13,088 nt of DNA, taken from NCBI GenBank assembly GCA_902782595.1, contig CACZNW010000038.1:1-13088 (forward strand). Reading direction: 5' to 3'. Both the position numbers and the translations under genes were made by a program. Below the pieces are notes generated by a model. It saw nothing but the letters and a program-made list of their open reading frames with translations, was not told the origin of the DNA and ran no database searches. This DNA comes from an uncultured Methanobrevibacter sp. Lineage in GTDB: Archaea; Methanobacteriota; Methanobacteria; Methanobacteriales; Methanobacteriaceae. Shown here one piece after another: positions 1-6,237 of the stretch (its first letter is position 1; every line of letters begins with the position of its first letter).

Positions 1-22
1 GCACAAAGTGCAATAAACTCAA

Positions 23-60
23 TTAAGAAATAATCATATTTCTTAAAATTTCTTTTTTTT
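23..60 (+). terminator. hairpin plus T-tract, probable shared terminator
   Basis: A perfect 9-bp inverted repeat (TTAAGAAAT at 23-31, ATTTCTTAA at 38-46) with a 6-nt loop is followed on the plus strand by a run of eight T within 51-60. This would end a plus-strand transcript entering from the left. The minus-strand gene ending at 77 runs into the same hairpin from the other side, so the element may be bidirectional. Archaeal termination depends mainly on T-tracts; the hairpin's role is inferred. Confidence 0.5.
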
Positions 61-76
61 ATAATTTTCACTGATT

Positions 77-727
77 TTAATATTTTAAAACAATTGTTTT
101 ATCAATCATTTCGATTAAAATCTTATTTATCGGGTTAAAAAGAGATAAAGGATGTTCCTTTTGATATTTTTCGTTGAATGGAAGGACTCTGAAACAGGAC
201 ATGCACTGGTCGGTTGACCGGAGTGCAAAATAAGCCTTATAATCTCCGTCAACAATGTTAACTATCAATCCCACATCTTCTATTCGTTCATGGCTTGCAA
301 TCCCCTCTTCAGCATATACCTTAAACTTCTTAACGTCACCGGCAGTAATTAGAGCATATTCCACCAGATATTCGTATTCCTCATCGTCAAGGTCATAATC
401 GTCATATTCAATTATCTGCGAACATTCACTGTCCGGAACAATCAGATCGGAAGCACAGTATCCAAGAGAAATATATATTCCTTCGTGGTCAAGTGCTTTG
501 GAAATAACATCAAAATAGAGATTATCCAGTTTCATCGATTTATATCGGTCTCCGAAAATTTCAGGCACCATATGTGTCATTCCACCTTCCTCGATAACAG
601 TACAATAAAAGTGTTCCTCGCCAAGATAACCCGCTGTTGATGCTTTTTCAATTGTTTTTTTAATGTCAAGATTATTGGCGTCTTCTATTCTTTGAGCTAT
701 TTTTAGAACTTCCTCATCACTTATCAT
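77..727 (-). CDS. acidic protein of unknown function
   Basis: A 216-residue soluble protein I do not recognise. It has no signal peptide or membrane segment. A strongly acidic Asp/Glu/Tyr-rich stretch lies at about residues 107-118, and a CxxC pair (Cys175, Cys178) sits near the C-terminus without a second pair, so a zinc site is not supported. The ATG at 727 is preferred over the TTG at 730 because GAGGAT (740-735 on the minus strand) lies 7 nt in front of it. The gene is last in a four-gene minus-strand unit, and its first 11 bases overlap the end of the phosphodiesterase gene in another frame, which implies translational coupling and possibly a shared role. Codon and residue use look like a real gene; the function is open. 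Confidence 0.8.
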   Translation of the reverse strand: MISDEEVLKIAQRIEDANNLDIKKTIEKASTAGYLGEEHFYCTVIEEGGMTHMVPEIFGDRYKSMKLDNLYFDVISKALDHEGIYISLGYCASDLIVPDSECSQIIEYDDYDLDDEEYEYLVEYALITAGDVKKFKVYAEEGIASHERIEDVGLIVNIVDGDYKAYFALRSTDQCMSCFRVLPFNEKYQKEHPLSLFNPINKILIEMIDKTIVLKY

Positions 728-2699
728 CAATAGAATCCTCTTTTAATTTCTTTAGGTTGCCTTTTAATATTTTGTAGATGCTTTCAGCACCAACAATTTC
801 ATCGCTGCTTATGTTCCAGTCTGAAGGATATAAAATAAACGGTTCGGTCTGACTTCCGCCGGCTCCCCCGTGACTTCCAACCAATTCTTCAAAGGCACAA
901 ACCTCATCCTTTTCATGGTCATAGAAACTGTTAACCAGAATGTCGGGAGTGTATTTAAAAGAACTGTTTCTTCTTATATGTCTTGCAATGTTTTTACCAA
1001 AGCCTTCAAGAGGATTTTCACCTTCAATTTCATCGCTGTCCAAGTAATAAATGCCATTTTTGCCGATAGCCATGTCGCCGTGTTGTGATGATCTGACCAC
1101 AATAAAACCGATATATTCATTGTTAATAATGCCTGGTATTAAATCGGGGAAAAATTCATTCATTTCCTCATAAGTTAACCTTTCACTCCATTGGGTTAGA
1201 TAAATCATTGCAAGATTTCCTGAAGCAAGAACAACTACCTCCGAATCACCTAATTCCTGTTCTTCTCCTTCCTCAACCAGGTCATCATTCTTTTTGGAAA
1301 ATGGGAGGAATGATTCGGCATAGTGGTCTTCATTGGAAGACATTTTGGCAAACATATGCATATCCTGCGGAAGCAGTGATTTGACAAATTCTTCAAATGA
1401 TTCTCCATATCTCTGTTTAAAAGTAGCGCCGTTGGTTTGCCCGTGGTCGGACTGAATAACAAACAGGTATTCACGCGGACAATATCTGTTTGCTTCAATC
1501 AGGCGTTTAATTTGTCTGTCCATTCCCTTAAGTGCACGCCAGGAATCATCATCACGGACTCCTGAATGATGGGCAATTTCATCATAACCCAGATAGGTGG
1601 AATAAGCAACATCAACATCTCCAATCATCATGTCTCCAATTAATGTATAAGTGTTAATTTCTCTCATGAAAACATTTGTGGCAGCTCTCGTTGGAATGTA
1701 TGCTATCCCACGGTTAATTCGGGGGCGTATGTCTTTAACTTTATGTTTGATTTGTGATATAATTTCCAGGCCCATCTCACCTATAAAAAGAGTTATTATA
1801 CGTGCAAAATTACTTGGATTTGAAAACACGGAAAACCATGCTTTGTTGTATAATTTTCTAAGGTTTAATATCTTACTGAATGTGAAAATAACATTGTCGG
1901 TGTCTCCTGAAAAGAGATTTGACCTGCTGGCACCGTCATCTGCAAGCAGTCCGTTCCCGTCTGAAATCCTTTCTTCTATTTTTTTAACTTTGCTTACGCC
2001 TGAACACTGCATCATCTGATTGCCGTTTTGCTTTTCAATCCATCTGAATGCTGTAATGTCATTGTTGTTTCCATGCAATATTCCTGCCTGGCTTGCACCG
2101 GTCTGTGAGGACAGGTCTGTTTCCCATTTTCTAAGGGTATGAGATTCATTTTCAATCAGTGCTTTTACTGTAGGCATATATCCTTTTTCGATTGCTTCAC
2201 ATAAGACGTCATAAGCAAGACCGTCAATTTCAATAATGATTAAACCGGGATAATCTTTTATTTCTCCTTTTCGTTTCTTTTTGGCATCTCTTAAAACGGA
2301 TCTGTAATATGCGCTGTCATCATCAATGGTGACTAATGCTGAAAGGACAGTTGTTACAAATGCCATTGATAATGGTGCAAGAATTATTGCATAACCCTGA
2401 ATGGTTATATTAAACAGGGGTGCGAATATCTCAAGTAGCAGTCCGTTTATAATCAGTGACCCCACACCAAACGTCAAAACAAAAAAAGGCAACAATATTC
2501 TAGTCAGTAACGGCCATAATATTGCATTGATAATACTTATAAAAATAACTAATAATGCAATGTCATCAAGGTAATCCACTGTAACTCCCAGGCCGAACAT
2601 GCCTATTAGAGCTATGCCTATGGCATTGCCGAGAAATACTACCAAAGTTCTTTTCAATGTTGTCCTTGGTGGTTTTTCAAGTTTTTTTACATACTTCAT
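717..2699 (-). CDS. holin-IV-like membrane domain fused to alkaline-phosphatase-superfamily phosphodiesterase
   Basis: A 660-residue protein in two parts. Residues about 19-124 form four hydrophobic helices resembling the 'phage holin superfamily IV' membrane family. Residues about 150-640 form a type I phosphodiesterase / nucleotide pyrophosphatase-like domain of the alkaline phosphatase superfamily. Expected metal and catalytic positions are visible: Asp159 in IIIEIDGLAYD, Thr200 as likely nucleophile in SSQTGASQAG, Asp373 and His377 in GYDEIAHHSG, Asp418-His419 in QSDHGQ, and His610 in GSHGGAGG. It should hydrolyse a phosphodiester or phosphomonoester; the substrate is unknown. Lysine/arginine-rich flanks before helix 1 and after helix 4 suggest, by the positive-inside rule, that the catalytic part faces the cytoplasm. 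It starts 1 bp after the LOG gene stop, so the two are cotranscribed. This is a cellular membrane enzyme rather than a phage lysis protein. Confidence 0.85.
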   Translation of the reverse strand: MKYVKKLEKPPRTTLKRTLVVFLGNAIGIALIGMFGLGVTVDYLDDIALLVIFISIINAILWPLLTRILLPFFVLTFGVGSLIINGLLLEIFAPLFNITIQGYAIILAPLSMAFVTTVLSALVTIDDDSAYYRSVLRDAKKKRKGEIKDYPGLIIIEIDGLAYDVLCEAIEKGYMPTVKALIENESHTLRKWETDLSSQTGASQAGILHGNNNDITAFRWIEKQNGNQMMQCSGVSKVKKIEERISDGNGLLADDGASRSNLFSGDTDNVIFTFSKILNLRKLYNKAWFSVFSNPSNFARIITLFIGEMGLEIISQIKHKVKDIRPRINRGIAYIPTRAATNVFMREINTYTLIGDMMIGDVDVAYSTYLGYDEIAHHSGVRDDDSWRALKGMDRQIKRLIEANRYCPREYLFVIQSDHGQTNGATFKQRYGESFEEFVKSLLPQDMHMFAKMSSNEDHYAESFLPFSKKNDDLVEEGEEQELGDSEVVVLASGNLAMIYLTQWSERLTYEEMNEFFPDLIPGIINNEYIGFIVVRSSQHGDMAIGKNGIYYLDSDEIEGENPLEGFGKNIARHIRRNSSFKYTPDILVNSFYDHEKDEVCAFEELVGSHGGAGGSQTEPFILYPSDWNISSDEIVGAESIYKILKGNLKKLKEDSIDDK

Positions 2700-2700
2700 A

Positions 2701-3228
2701 TTATCTTAAATATTTGAAAAGTTCATCTATACTGCTTGCTACTTTAAATGTTTCTTCCTGTTTATATAAAAAACCTTTTTTTTCCATTTCATCCAGCATT
2801 TCAAGCATTTTGTCAAAAAAATGATAAATGTTGAAAACAAGGATTTTCTTGTCGTGCTGGTTTAATTTTTTAAGTGTGATTATTTCAAAAAACTCATCCA
2901 GTGTACCTATTCCACCGGGAGATATTATAAATGCATCAGAATTGTTTAAGAATTCCTGTTTTCTCTCATCCATTGAATCAACATAAATGAATTTGCCACA
3001 CTCTTTGCATAATGGTTCAAAATCTCCTATCCATTCCGGTGCAATCCCAATGGATTTTCCGTTATTGTCATGAACTCCTCTTGCACAGGCCCCCATCATT
3101 CCGGTATCTCCCCCTCCGAATACGAGAGTATAGTTTTCGCCGGCTATTCTGCATCCTAGTTTATATGCTTCATCTGTATACTTTTTGTTGATTTTCCTGC
3201 TTCCTGATCCATAAAGACATACATTCAT
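2701..3228 (-). CDS. LOG-family nucleoside 5'-monophosphate phosphoribohydrolase
   Basis: A 175-residue protein of normal length for the LOG family (TIGR00730 type, Rossmann-like fold, once annotated 'lysine decarboxylase'). The diagnostic motifs are present: GGGDTGMMGA at about residues 38-47 and PGGIGTLDE at about 104-112, plus a Met-x-Glu-Arg-Lys segment (MDERK) before the second motif. Family members cleave the N-glycosidic bond of nucleoside monophosphates (cytokinin ribotides or AMP-like substrates), giving base and ribose 5-phosphate; in an archaeon the natural substrate is unclear. The protein is cytoplasmic. Its AGGAG ribosome-binding site overlaps the TAG stop of the upstream gene (3242-3244), and the downstream gene starts 1 bp after its stop, so it sits in the middle of the operon. 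A phosphodiesterase beside it suggests nucleotide turnover, which is an inference. Confidence 0.9.
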   Translation of the reverse strand: MNVCLYGSGSRKINKKYTDEAYKLGCRIAGENYTLVFGGGDTGMMGACARGVHDNNGKSIGIAPEWIGDFEPLCKECGKFIYVDSMDERKQEFLNNSDAFIISPGGIGTLDEFFEIITLKKLNQHDKKILVFNIYHFFDKMLEMLDEMEKKGFLYKQEETFKVASSIDELFKYLR

Positions 3229-3241
3229 ACTAATTCAACTC

Positions 3242-3787
3242 CTAGATATCTGGTGTCTGTTTTGCAAGGCATAAATGACAAATTGCATTTACATTGTCCT
3301 TCTGATTGTCCTTTACCGGACAGTAATATTCTCCGTTTTTTTCTTCAACAAATAAACTTCCAGGAAATTCGCTCCCGACCGGATGGATTGGTTCTTCAAG
3401 GATAAAGGTTGTATAAATGGCGGTAATTACATAAATCAATGGGAATTTATCATCATCAGATAATCTTTCCTTTTCAAAAGTTCTCTCAAGCATTGGAAAT
3501 GATTCGTCAAATGAGGTTTTGTCAATTGCCTTATCTATGTAATCTTCTTTTTCTTTTACTTCCTTCATGCGCATAATAAAATATTTTATATAAATTTTCA
3601 GGTATTTCTCACGATAATTTGCATGGACATATTCTCCGTCTTTTCTCATGCGTGCTGTGGCAAGCATTAAATCATTGACGGATATGATTCGAGCATATTT
3701 TTTTAGAATTATCATTATCTCTGATTTTTTTATTTCACTGTTTTGAGATAATTCTTCAAGTTCGATTAATATGTCTTCGGGTTGCAT
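3242..3787 (-). CDS. DUF2115 / UPF0305-like protein
   Basis: A 181-residue protein that I match from memory to the methanogen-specific DUF2115 (UPF0305) family. Recognisable parts are a central VNDLMLATARMRKDGEYV segment followed by a basic helix, and a C-terminal YYCPVKDNQKD...CHLCLAKQ segment with three cysteines (Cys-Pro-Val and CxxC) that could bind metal. The biochemical function of the family is unknown. No signal peptide or membrane helix is seen. There is no clear Shine-Dalgarno before the ATG at 3787; a TATA-like stretch around 3811-3823 (minus strand) would put the transcript start within a few bases of the ATG, so the mRNA may be leaderless. It is first in the four-gene minus-strand unit and divergent from the winged-helix gene. 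Confidence 0.75.
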   Translation of the reverse strand: MQPEDILIELEELSQNSEIKKSEIMIILKKYARIISVNDLMLATARMRKDGEYVHANYREKYLKIYIKYFIMRMKEVKEKEDYIDKAIDKTSFDESFPMLERTFEKERLSDDDKFPLIYVITAIYTTFILEEPIHPVGSEFPGSLFVEEKNGEYYCPVKDNQKDNVNAICHLCLAKQTPDI

Positions 3788-3833
3788 GCTTTAATTTATA
3801 AAATTCATAATTAATAAAAACTGTTAATTGAAA

Positions 3834-3845
3834 AAGATTAATCTT
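3834..3845. promoter_or_regulatory. 12-bp palindrome in divergent intergenic region
   Basis: AAGATTAATCTT is a perfect 12-bp palindrome near the middle of the 135-bp region between the divergent genes at 3787 and 3923. The position suits an operator for a dimeric regulator, but palindromes of this size arise fairly easily in AT-rich DNA. Confidence 0.25.
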
Positions 3846-3873
3846 GAATTTAAATGTCATCCTAAAATTTAAG

Positions 3874-3903
3874 TATTATTATATCCATAATTAATATTAA
3901 TTA
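3874..3903 (+). promoter_or_regulatory. TATA-like box and 16-bp palindrome before the winged-helix gene
   Basis: A TATA-like TATTATTATAT (3874-3884) lies about 40 bp before the ATG at 3923, which predicts a transcript start near 3905. Directly after it, TAATTAATATTAATTA (3888-3903) is a perfect 16-bp palindrome between box and start. An operator there would block polymerase, and autoregulation by the downstream winged-helix protein is a reasonable guess. AT richness lowers its significance. Confidence 0.35.
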
Positions 3904-3922
3904 GAGATGATGTTGATTTTAT

Positions 3923-4390
3923 ATGATTACTATTACCCGTAATGAAGAAGTTGTTTTAAATCAGATAAAAATTTATAATATTGAATATCCGGAAGGCGTT
4001 CCTATGAGTATCATTAAAAAGGAACTCGGATTTCATGAATATGATTTGGTTCAAATTTTAGAAGAGCTCCAGGATAAAGATCTGGTTATTTTTAATGATA
4101 ATAAAATTACCTTATCTGAAAGTGAAAAAGAGATTAATACAGTTAATTCCAAAAAGGATCTTGAGGAACTGGAACTGAATCAAAAGGAGAAGGATTCATA
4201 TAAATTAATTCAGGAATTGGTTGATGATAAAAATCTTGTTTCCAAGTATACCTTGGAGGGGCATTTGTTGTATGGGGATTTAAAACTTAGTAATTTCAGG
4301 ATGTATCATATTATTTTGTCCCTTCAAAATAAAGGGCTTTTAAAATCCATTGTAAAGGATGACGGGGAGTATTATCTCCTTGTTGAATAA
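3923..4390 (+). CDS. tandem winged-helix-like protein, putative regulator
   Basis: A 155-residue cytoplasmic protein whose two halves each look like a winged helix. Residues about 1-70 contain helices with an IIKKELGFHEYDLVQILEEL core and a following hydrophobic strand pair; residues about 86-155 repeat the layout with YKLIQELVDD...YHIILSLQNKGLLKSI and a terminal DGEYYLLVE wing. A charged linker (about 66-86) joins them. No metal- or ligand-binding motif is evident. Such proteins often bind DNA or act inside transcription complexes, but I cannot name a family. It is divergent from the DUF2115-like operon and directly upstream of nikR on the same strand, separated from it by a T-rich stretch and a separate promoter, so it is probably its own transcription unit. 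The ATG at 3923 has only a weak GATGAT-like leader. Confidence 0.75.
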   Translation: MITITRNEEVVLNQIKIYNIEYPEGVPMSIIKKELGFHEYDLVQILEELQDKDLVIFNDNKITLSESEKEINTVNSKKDLEELELNQKEKDSYKLIQELVDDKNLVSKYTLEGHLLYGDLKLSNFRMYHIILSLQNKGLLKSIVKDDGEYYLLVE

Positions 4391-4408
4391 TATTTTTTAC
4401 ATTTTTAT
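4391..4408 (+). terminator. T-rich termination signal after winged-helix gene
   Basis: Two T runs (six and five T) directly follow the TAA stop. This fits archaeal T-tract termination and separates the gene from nikR. Confidence 0.4.
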
Positions 4409-4440
4409 TAATATCAAAGTATTATTATTTTTCAATTTAA

Positions 4441-4496
4441 TCATAATATTTATATAATTAAAAAATTATATATTGATATAAATATTGAAATTATGA
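4441..4496 (+). promoter_or_regulatory. nikR promoter with nested inverted repeats
   Basis: A TATA-like TTTATATA (4449-4456) predicts transcription starting near 4480. Around it are three inverted repeats: AATATTTATAT (4445-4455) with ATATAAATATT (4476-4486), 11 of 11 paired; TATATAATT (4451-4459) with AATTATATA (4464-4472), 9 of 9; and TCATAA (4441-4446) with TTATGA (4491-4496). NikR proteins are dimers of ribbon-helix-helix dimers that bind long dyads with half sites two helical turns apart, so autoregulation by NikR is plausible. The DNA is almost pure A/T, so chance symmetry is likely to some degree. Confidence 0.4.
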
Positions 4497-4506
4497 TGTG
4501 TTTATT

Positions 4507-4956
4507 ATGATGAGAATAAGTATGTCACTACCTAAAAAATTACTAGCAGATTTTGATGAAGTATTAAAAGAAAGAGGATATCAGTCTCGTTCAAAAGGAA
4601 TTCGTGATGCACTTCAGGATTATATAGTACGTTATCAATGGATGAATTCCATGGAAGGGGAAAGAATTGGTATTATAACAATCATCTATGACCACCACTA
4701 CACAGGAGTCATGGAAAGCCTCGCAGAAATTCAGCACAGTTTCAGAAACGAAATCAACACAAGCATGCACATTCACATGACCGATAAATACTGTATGGAA
4801 ATAGTTGTTGTAAATGGAGACATTGCTGAAATTCGTGACTTAACCGAAAGGATAATGAGACTCAAAGGGGTTGAACATGTAAAACTCACAAGTACAGCAA
4901 ATGGAGAAGACTTCAGAGAACCAAGTCATTCACATGACCACACACATTCTCACTAA
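4507..4956 (+). CDS. nikR: nickel-responsive transcriptional regulator NikR
   Basis: A 149-residue nickel sensor. Residues 1-45 form the ribbon-helix-helix DNA-binding domain (RISMSLPKKLL as the DNA-contacting strand), and 50-138 form the ACT-like tetramerisation and nickel domain. The four high-affinity nickel ligands are in place: His77, His88, His90 and Cys96, with spacing identical to His76, His87, His89 and Cys95 of the E. coli protein. A His-rich tail (HSHDHTHSH) is an addition that could bind extra metal. Reading from the ATG at 4507 gives MMRISMSL, which aligns with the start of the E. coli protein; a GTG at 4498 and an ATG at 4510 are less likely or equivalent. It probably represses nickel uptake when nickel is sufficient. 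A hydrogenase maturation protease lies two genes downstream, so the locus joins nickel sensing with nickel enzyme assembly. Confidence 0.93.
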   Translation: MMRISMSLPKKLLADFDEVLKERGYQSRSKGIRDALQDYIVRYQWMNSMEGERIGIITIIYDHHYTGVMESLAEIQHSFRNEINTSMHIHMTDKYCMEIVVVNGDIAEIRDLTERIMRLKGVEHVKLTSTANGEDFREPSHSHDHTHSH

Positions 4957-4960
4957 CTTC

Positions 4961-4974
4961 TCTTATTTTTTTTA
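4961..4974 (+). terminator. T8 tract between nikR and methyltransferase
   Basis: Eight consecutive T at 4966-4973 in the 22-bp gap could cause partial or full termination after nikR, lowering expression of the genes behind it. There is no hairpin. Confidence 0.3.
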
Positions 4975-4978
4975 ATAC

Positions 4979-5746
4979 ATGAAATTTAAAACCACCCCCT
5001 ATCATCATGACCTGCTGAAAGATACCGATAGGCTGTCGGTTTTTCACGATGCCATCATTGAGTATGATTCAAATGCCGATCTGGCATATGATTTAGGTTG
5101 CGGAAGTGGTGTTTTATCCTATTTTTTATCTTCAAAATTCAAAGAAGTCATTGCACTTGAAAAGGAGAATAAAGCATATAACTGTGCAAAAGAAAACTTA
5201 AACTGTTTTACAAATGTTCAAGTCATAAACTCTGATGTACTGGATTATGATTCTACAAAAAAAGCTGATTTAATAGTTTGTGAAATGCTTGACACGGCTT
5301 TGATTGATGAAGAGGAAATTCCGGTTTTAAATCATGCAAAAAAATTCCTTAAAGACAATGGAAAAATCATACCTCAGGGAATAATAAACACCGTCCAGCT
5401 GGTCTGTATGGAAAGGCATAACATTCACTGGGATGAGGGTGCAGTCTACAAAGAACTCTCAGATGAAACAGTCTATTCACAACTCGATTTTTTAAATGAC
5501 ATTAATCCCGAATTTAAAACCGATTTGAAATTAAATGCAAACAAAGGAGGTTTGCTCAACGGATTGAAAATCACAACCTACACAAAACTCAATGACAATA
5601 TAATTGCCGGACCGCTGCCCATGTTAAACCCGTCACTACTGGTTCCGTTAAATGAAAAACAGATAAAAGTAAATGACTTTATACATGTTGAGATAAAATA
5701 TATTATGGGAAATGGGATTGAGAGTATAGAAACTAAATATCTGTAG
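4979..5746 (+). CDS. class I SAM-dependent methyltransferase, PRMT-like
   Basis: A 255-residue cytoplasmic methyltransferase. Motif I is DLGCGSG (38-44), an acidic ribose-binding residue is Glu61, and Asp86 begins the adenine-site region. It has several hallmarks of protein arginine methyltransferases: an LLKDTDR segment before motif I, equivalent to the MLKD..R helix; two glutamates nine residues apart (Glu102 and Glu111), as in the PRMT double-E loop; then a helix and IIPQG; and a later HW pair. Methanogen homologues are often annotated 'predicted RNA methylase' (COG4076, from memory), so the substrate could be protein or RNA. The 8-bp gap to the following protease gene suggests cotranscription. 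No Shine-Dalgarno precedes the ATG; only a T-rich stretch lies there, so initiation is unusual. Confidence 0.8.
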   Translation: MKFKTTPYHHDLLKDTDRLSVFHDAIIEYDSNADLAYDLGCGSGVLSYFLSSKFKEVIALEKENKAYNCAKENLNCFTNVQVINSDVLDYDSTKKADLIVCEMLDTALIDEEEIPVLNHAKKFLKDNGKIIPQGIINTVQLVCMERHNIHWDEGAVYKELSDETVYSQLDFLNDINPEFKTDLKLNANKGGLLNGLKITTYTKLNDNIIAGPLPMLNPSLLVPLNEKQIKVNDFIHVEIKYIMGNGIESIETKYL

Positions 5747-5750
5747 GTGA
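5745..5750 (+). promoter_or_regulatory. ribosome-binding site AGGTGA for protease gene
   Basis: AGGTGA overlaps the TAG stop of the methyltransferase gene (5744-5746) and lies 4 nt before the ATG at 5755. It fixes this start and indicates coupling. Confidence 0.7.
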
Positions 5751-5754
5751 AAAT

Positions 5755-6237
5755 ATGGGTTTGGAATCACAATTAAGTGATTTTTTAACAAATTATGAGA
5801 GATTAATAGTATTAGGTGTGGGCAATAAGCTTAAAAGTGATGATGGTGTTGGACCGTTCATTATAAACAGGCTAAAAGAAGAAAACATTGAAAACGAAAA
5901 TTTATCGTTCATTGATGGTGAAACGGTGCCTGAAAACTTCACGGGTAAAATCAGAAAAGAAAACCCAACTCACCTGATAATTGTAGATGCCTGCCTTATG
6001 AACTCAAATCCCGGAGACATGCAGATAGTCAACAAGGATGAATTTGCAAACATTGGTATTTCAACCCATTCAATGTCTTTATCATTCTTTGTAAAATATC
6101 TGGAAAAAGACACTGATATCAAAATAATATTCGTTGGCATTGAACCTGAAACTATGGATTGGGGAGAAAAACCAACACAGACAGTTGAAAAATCTGCCAA
6201 TGAATTTATAGAAACATTAAAGGGAGTTATATTATGA
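5755..6237 (+). CDS. hycI: [NiFe] hydrogenase maturation protease, HycI type
   Basis: A 160-residue endopeptidase of the HycI/HybD/HoxW family (peptidase M52). These enzymes clip the C-terminal extension from a [NiFe] hydrogenase large subunit after nickel insertion, the last step in building the active site. Key residues are visible: GVGNKLKSDDGVGP with Asp30, IDGETVPENF (the HycI-type Gly/Pro-Glu-Asn signature), IVDACLM with Asp78, and STHSMSLSF with His105; Asp30, Asp78 and His105 match the family's nickel-sensing triad. The HycI-like signature suggests a group 4 (membrane, energy-converting) large subunit as client, such as Eha or Ehb in this order, but this is inferred. Its last 4 bases overlap the start of the ATP-grasp gene (ATGA). 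The ORF starts a little earlier than most relatives, with about 15 extra N-terminal residues. Confidence 0.9.
   Translation: MGLESQLSDFLTNYERLIVLGVGNKLKSDDGVGPFIINRLKEENIENENLSFIDGETVPENFTGKIRKENPTHLIIVDACLMNSNPGDMQIVNKDEFANIGISTHSMSLSFFVKYLEKDTDIKIIFVGIEPETMDWGEKPTQTVEKSANEFIETLKGVIL

Noticed and set aside
1..11. Small perfect hairpin GCAC-AAA-GTGC.
   Set aside because: A 4-bp stem at the window edge with no context; chance is likely.
1..33. Possible tail of a plus-strand gene entering from the left (reads AQSAINSIKK then stop).
   Set aside because: Only ten codons are visible. The hairpin and T-tract behind it fit a gene end, but three frames all stop early and the length is too short to call.
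1651..2019. Open frame of 122 codons on the plus strand.
   Set aside because: It lies fully antisense to the phosphodiesterase domain and has no plausible protein character; a shadow of that gene.
717..2699. Prophage remnant, because of the holin-like N-terminus.
   Set aside because: The holin-IV-like domain is fused to a full phosphodiesterase inside a cellular operon, and no other phage gene is present.
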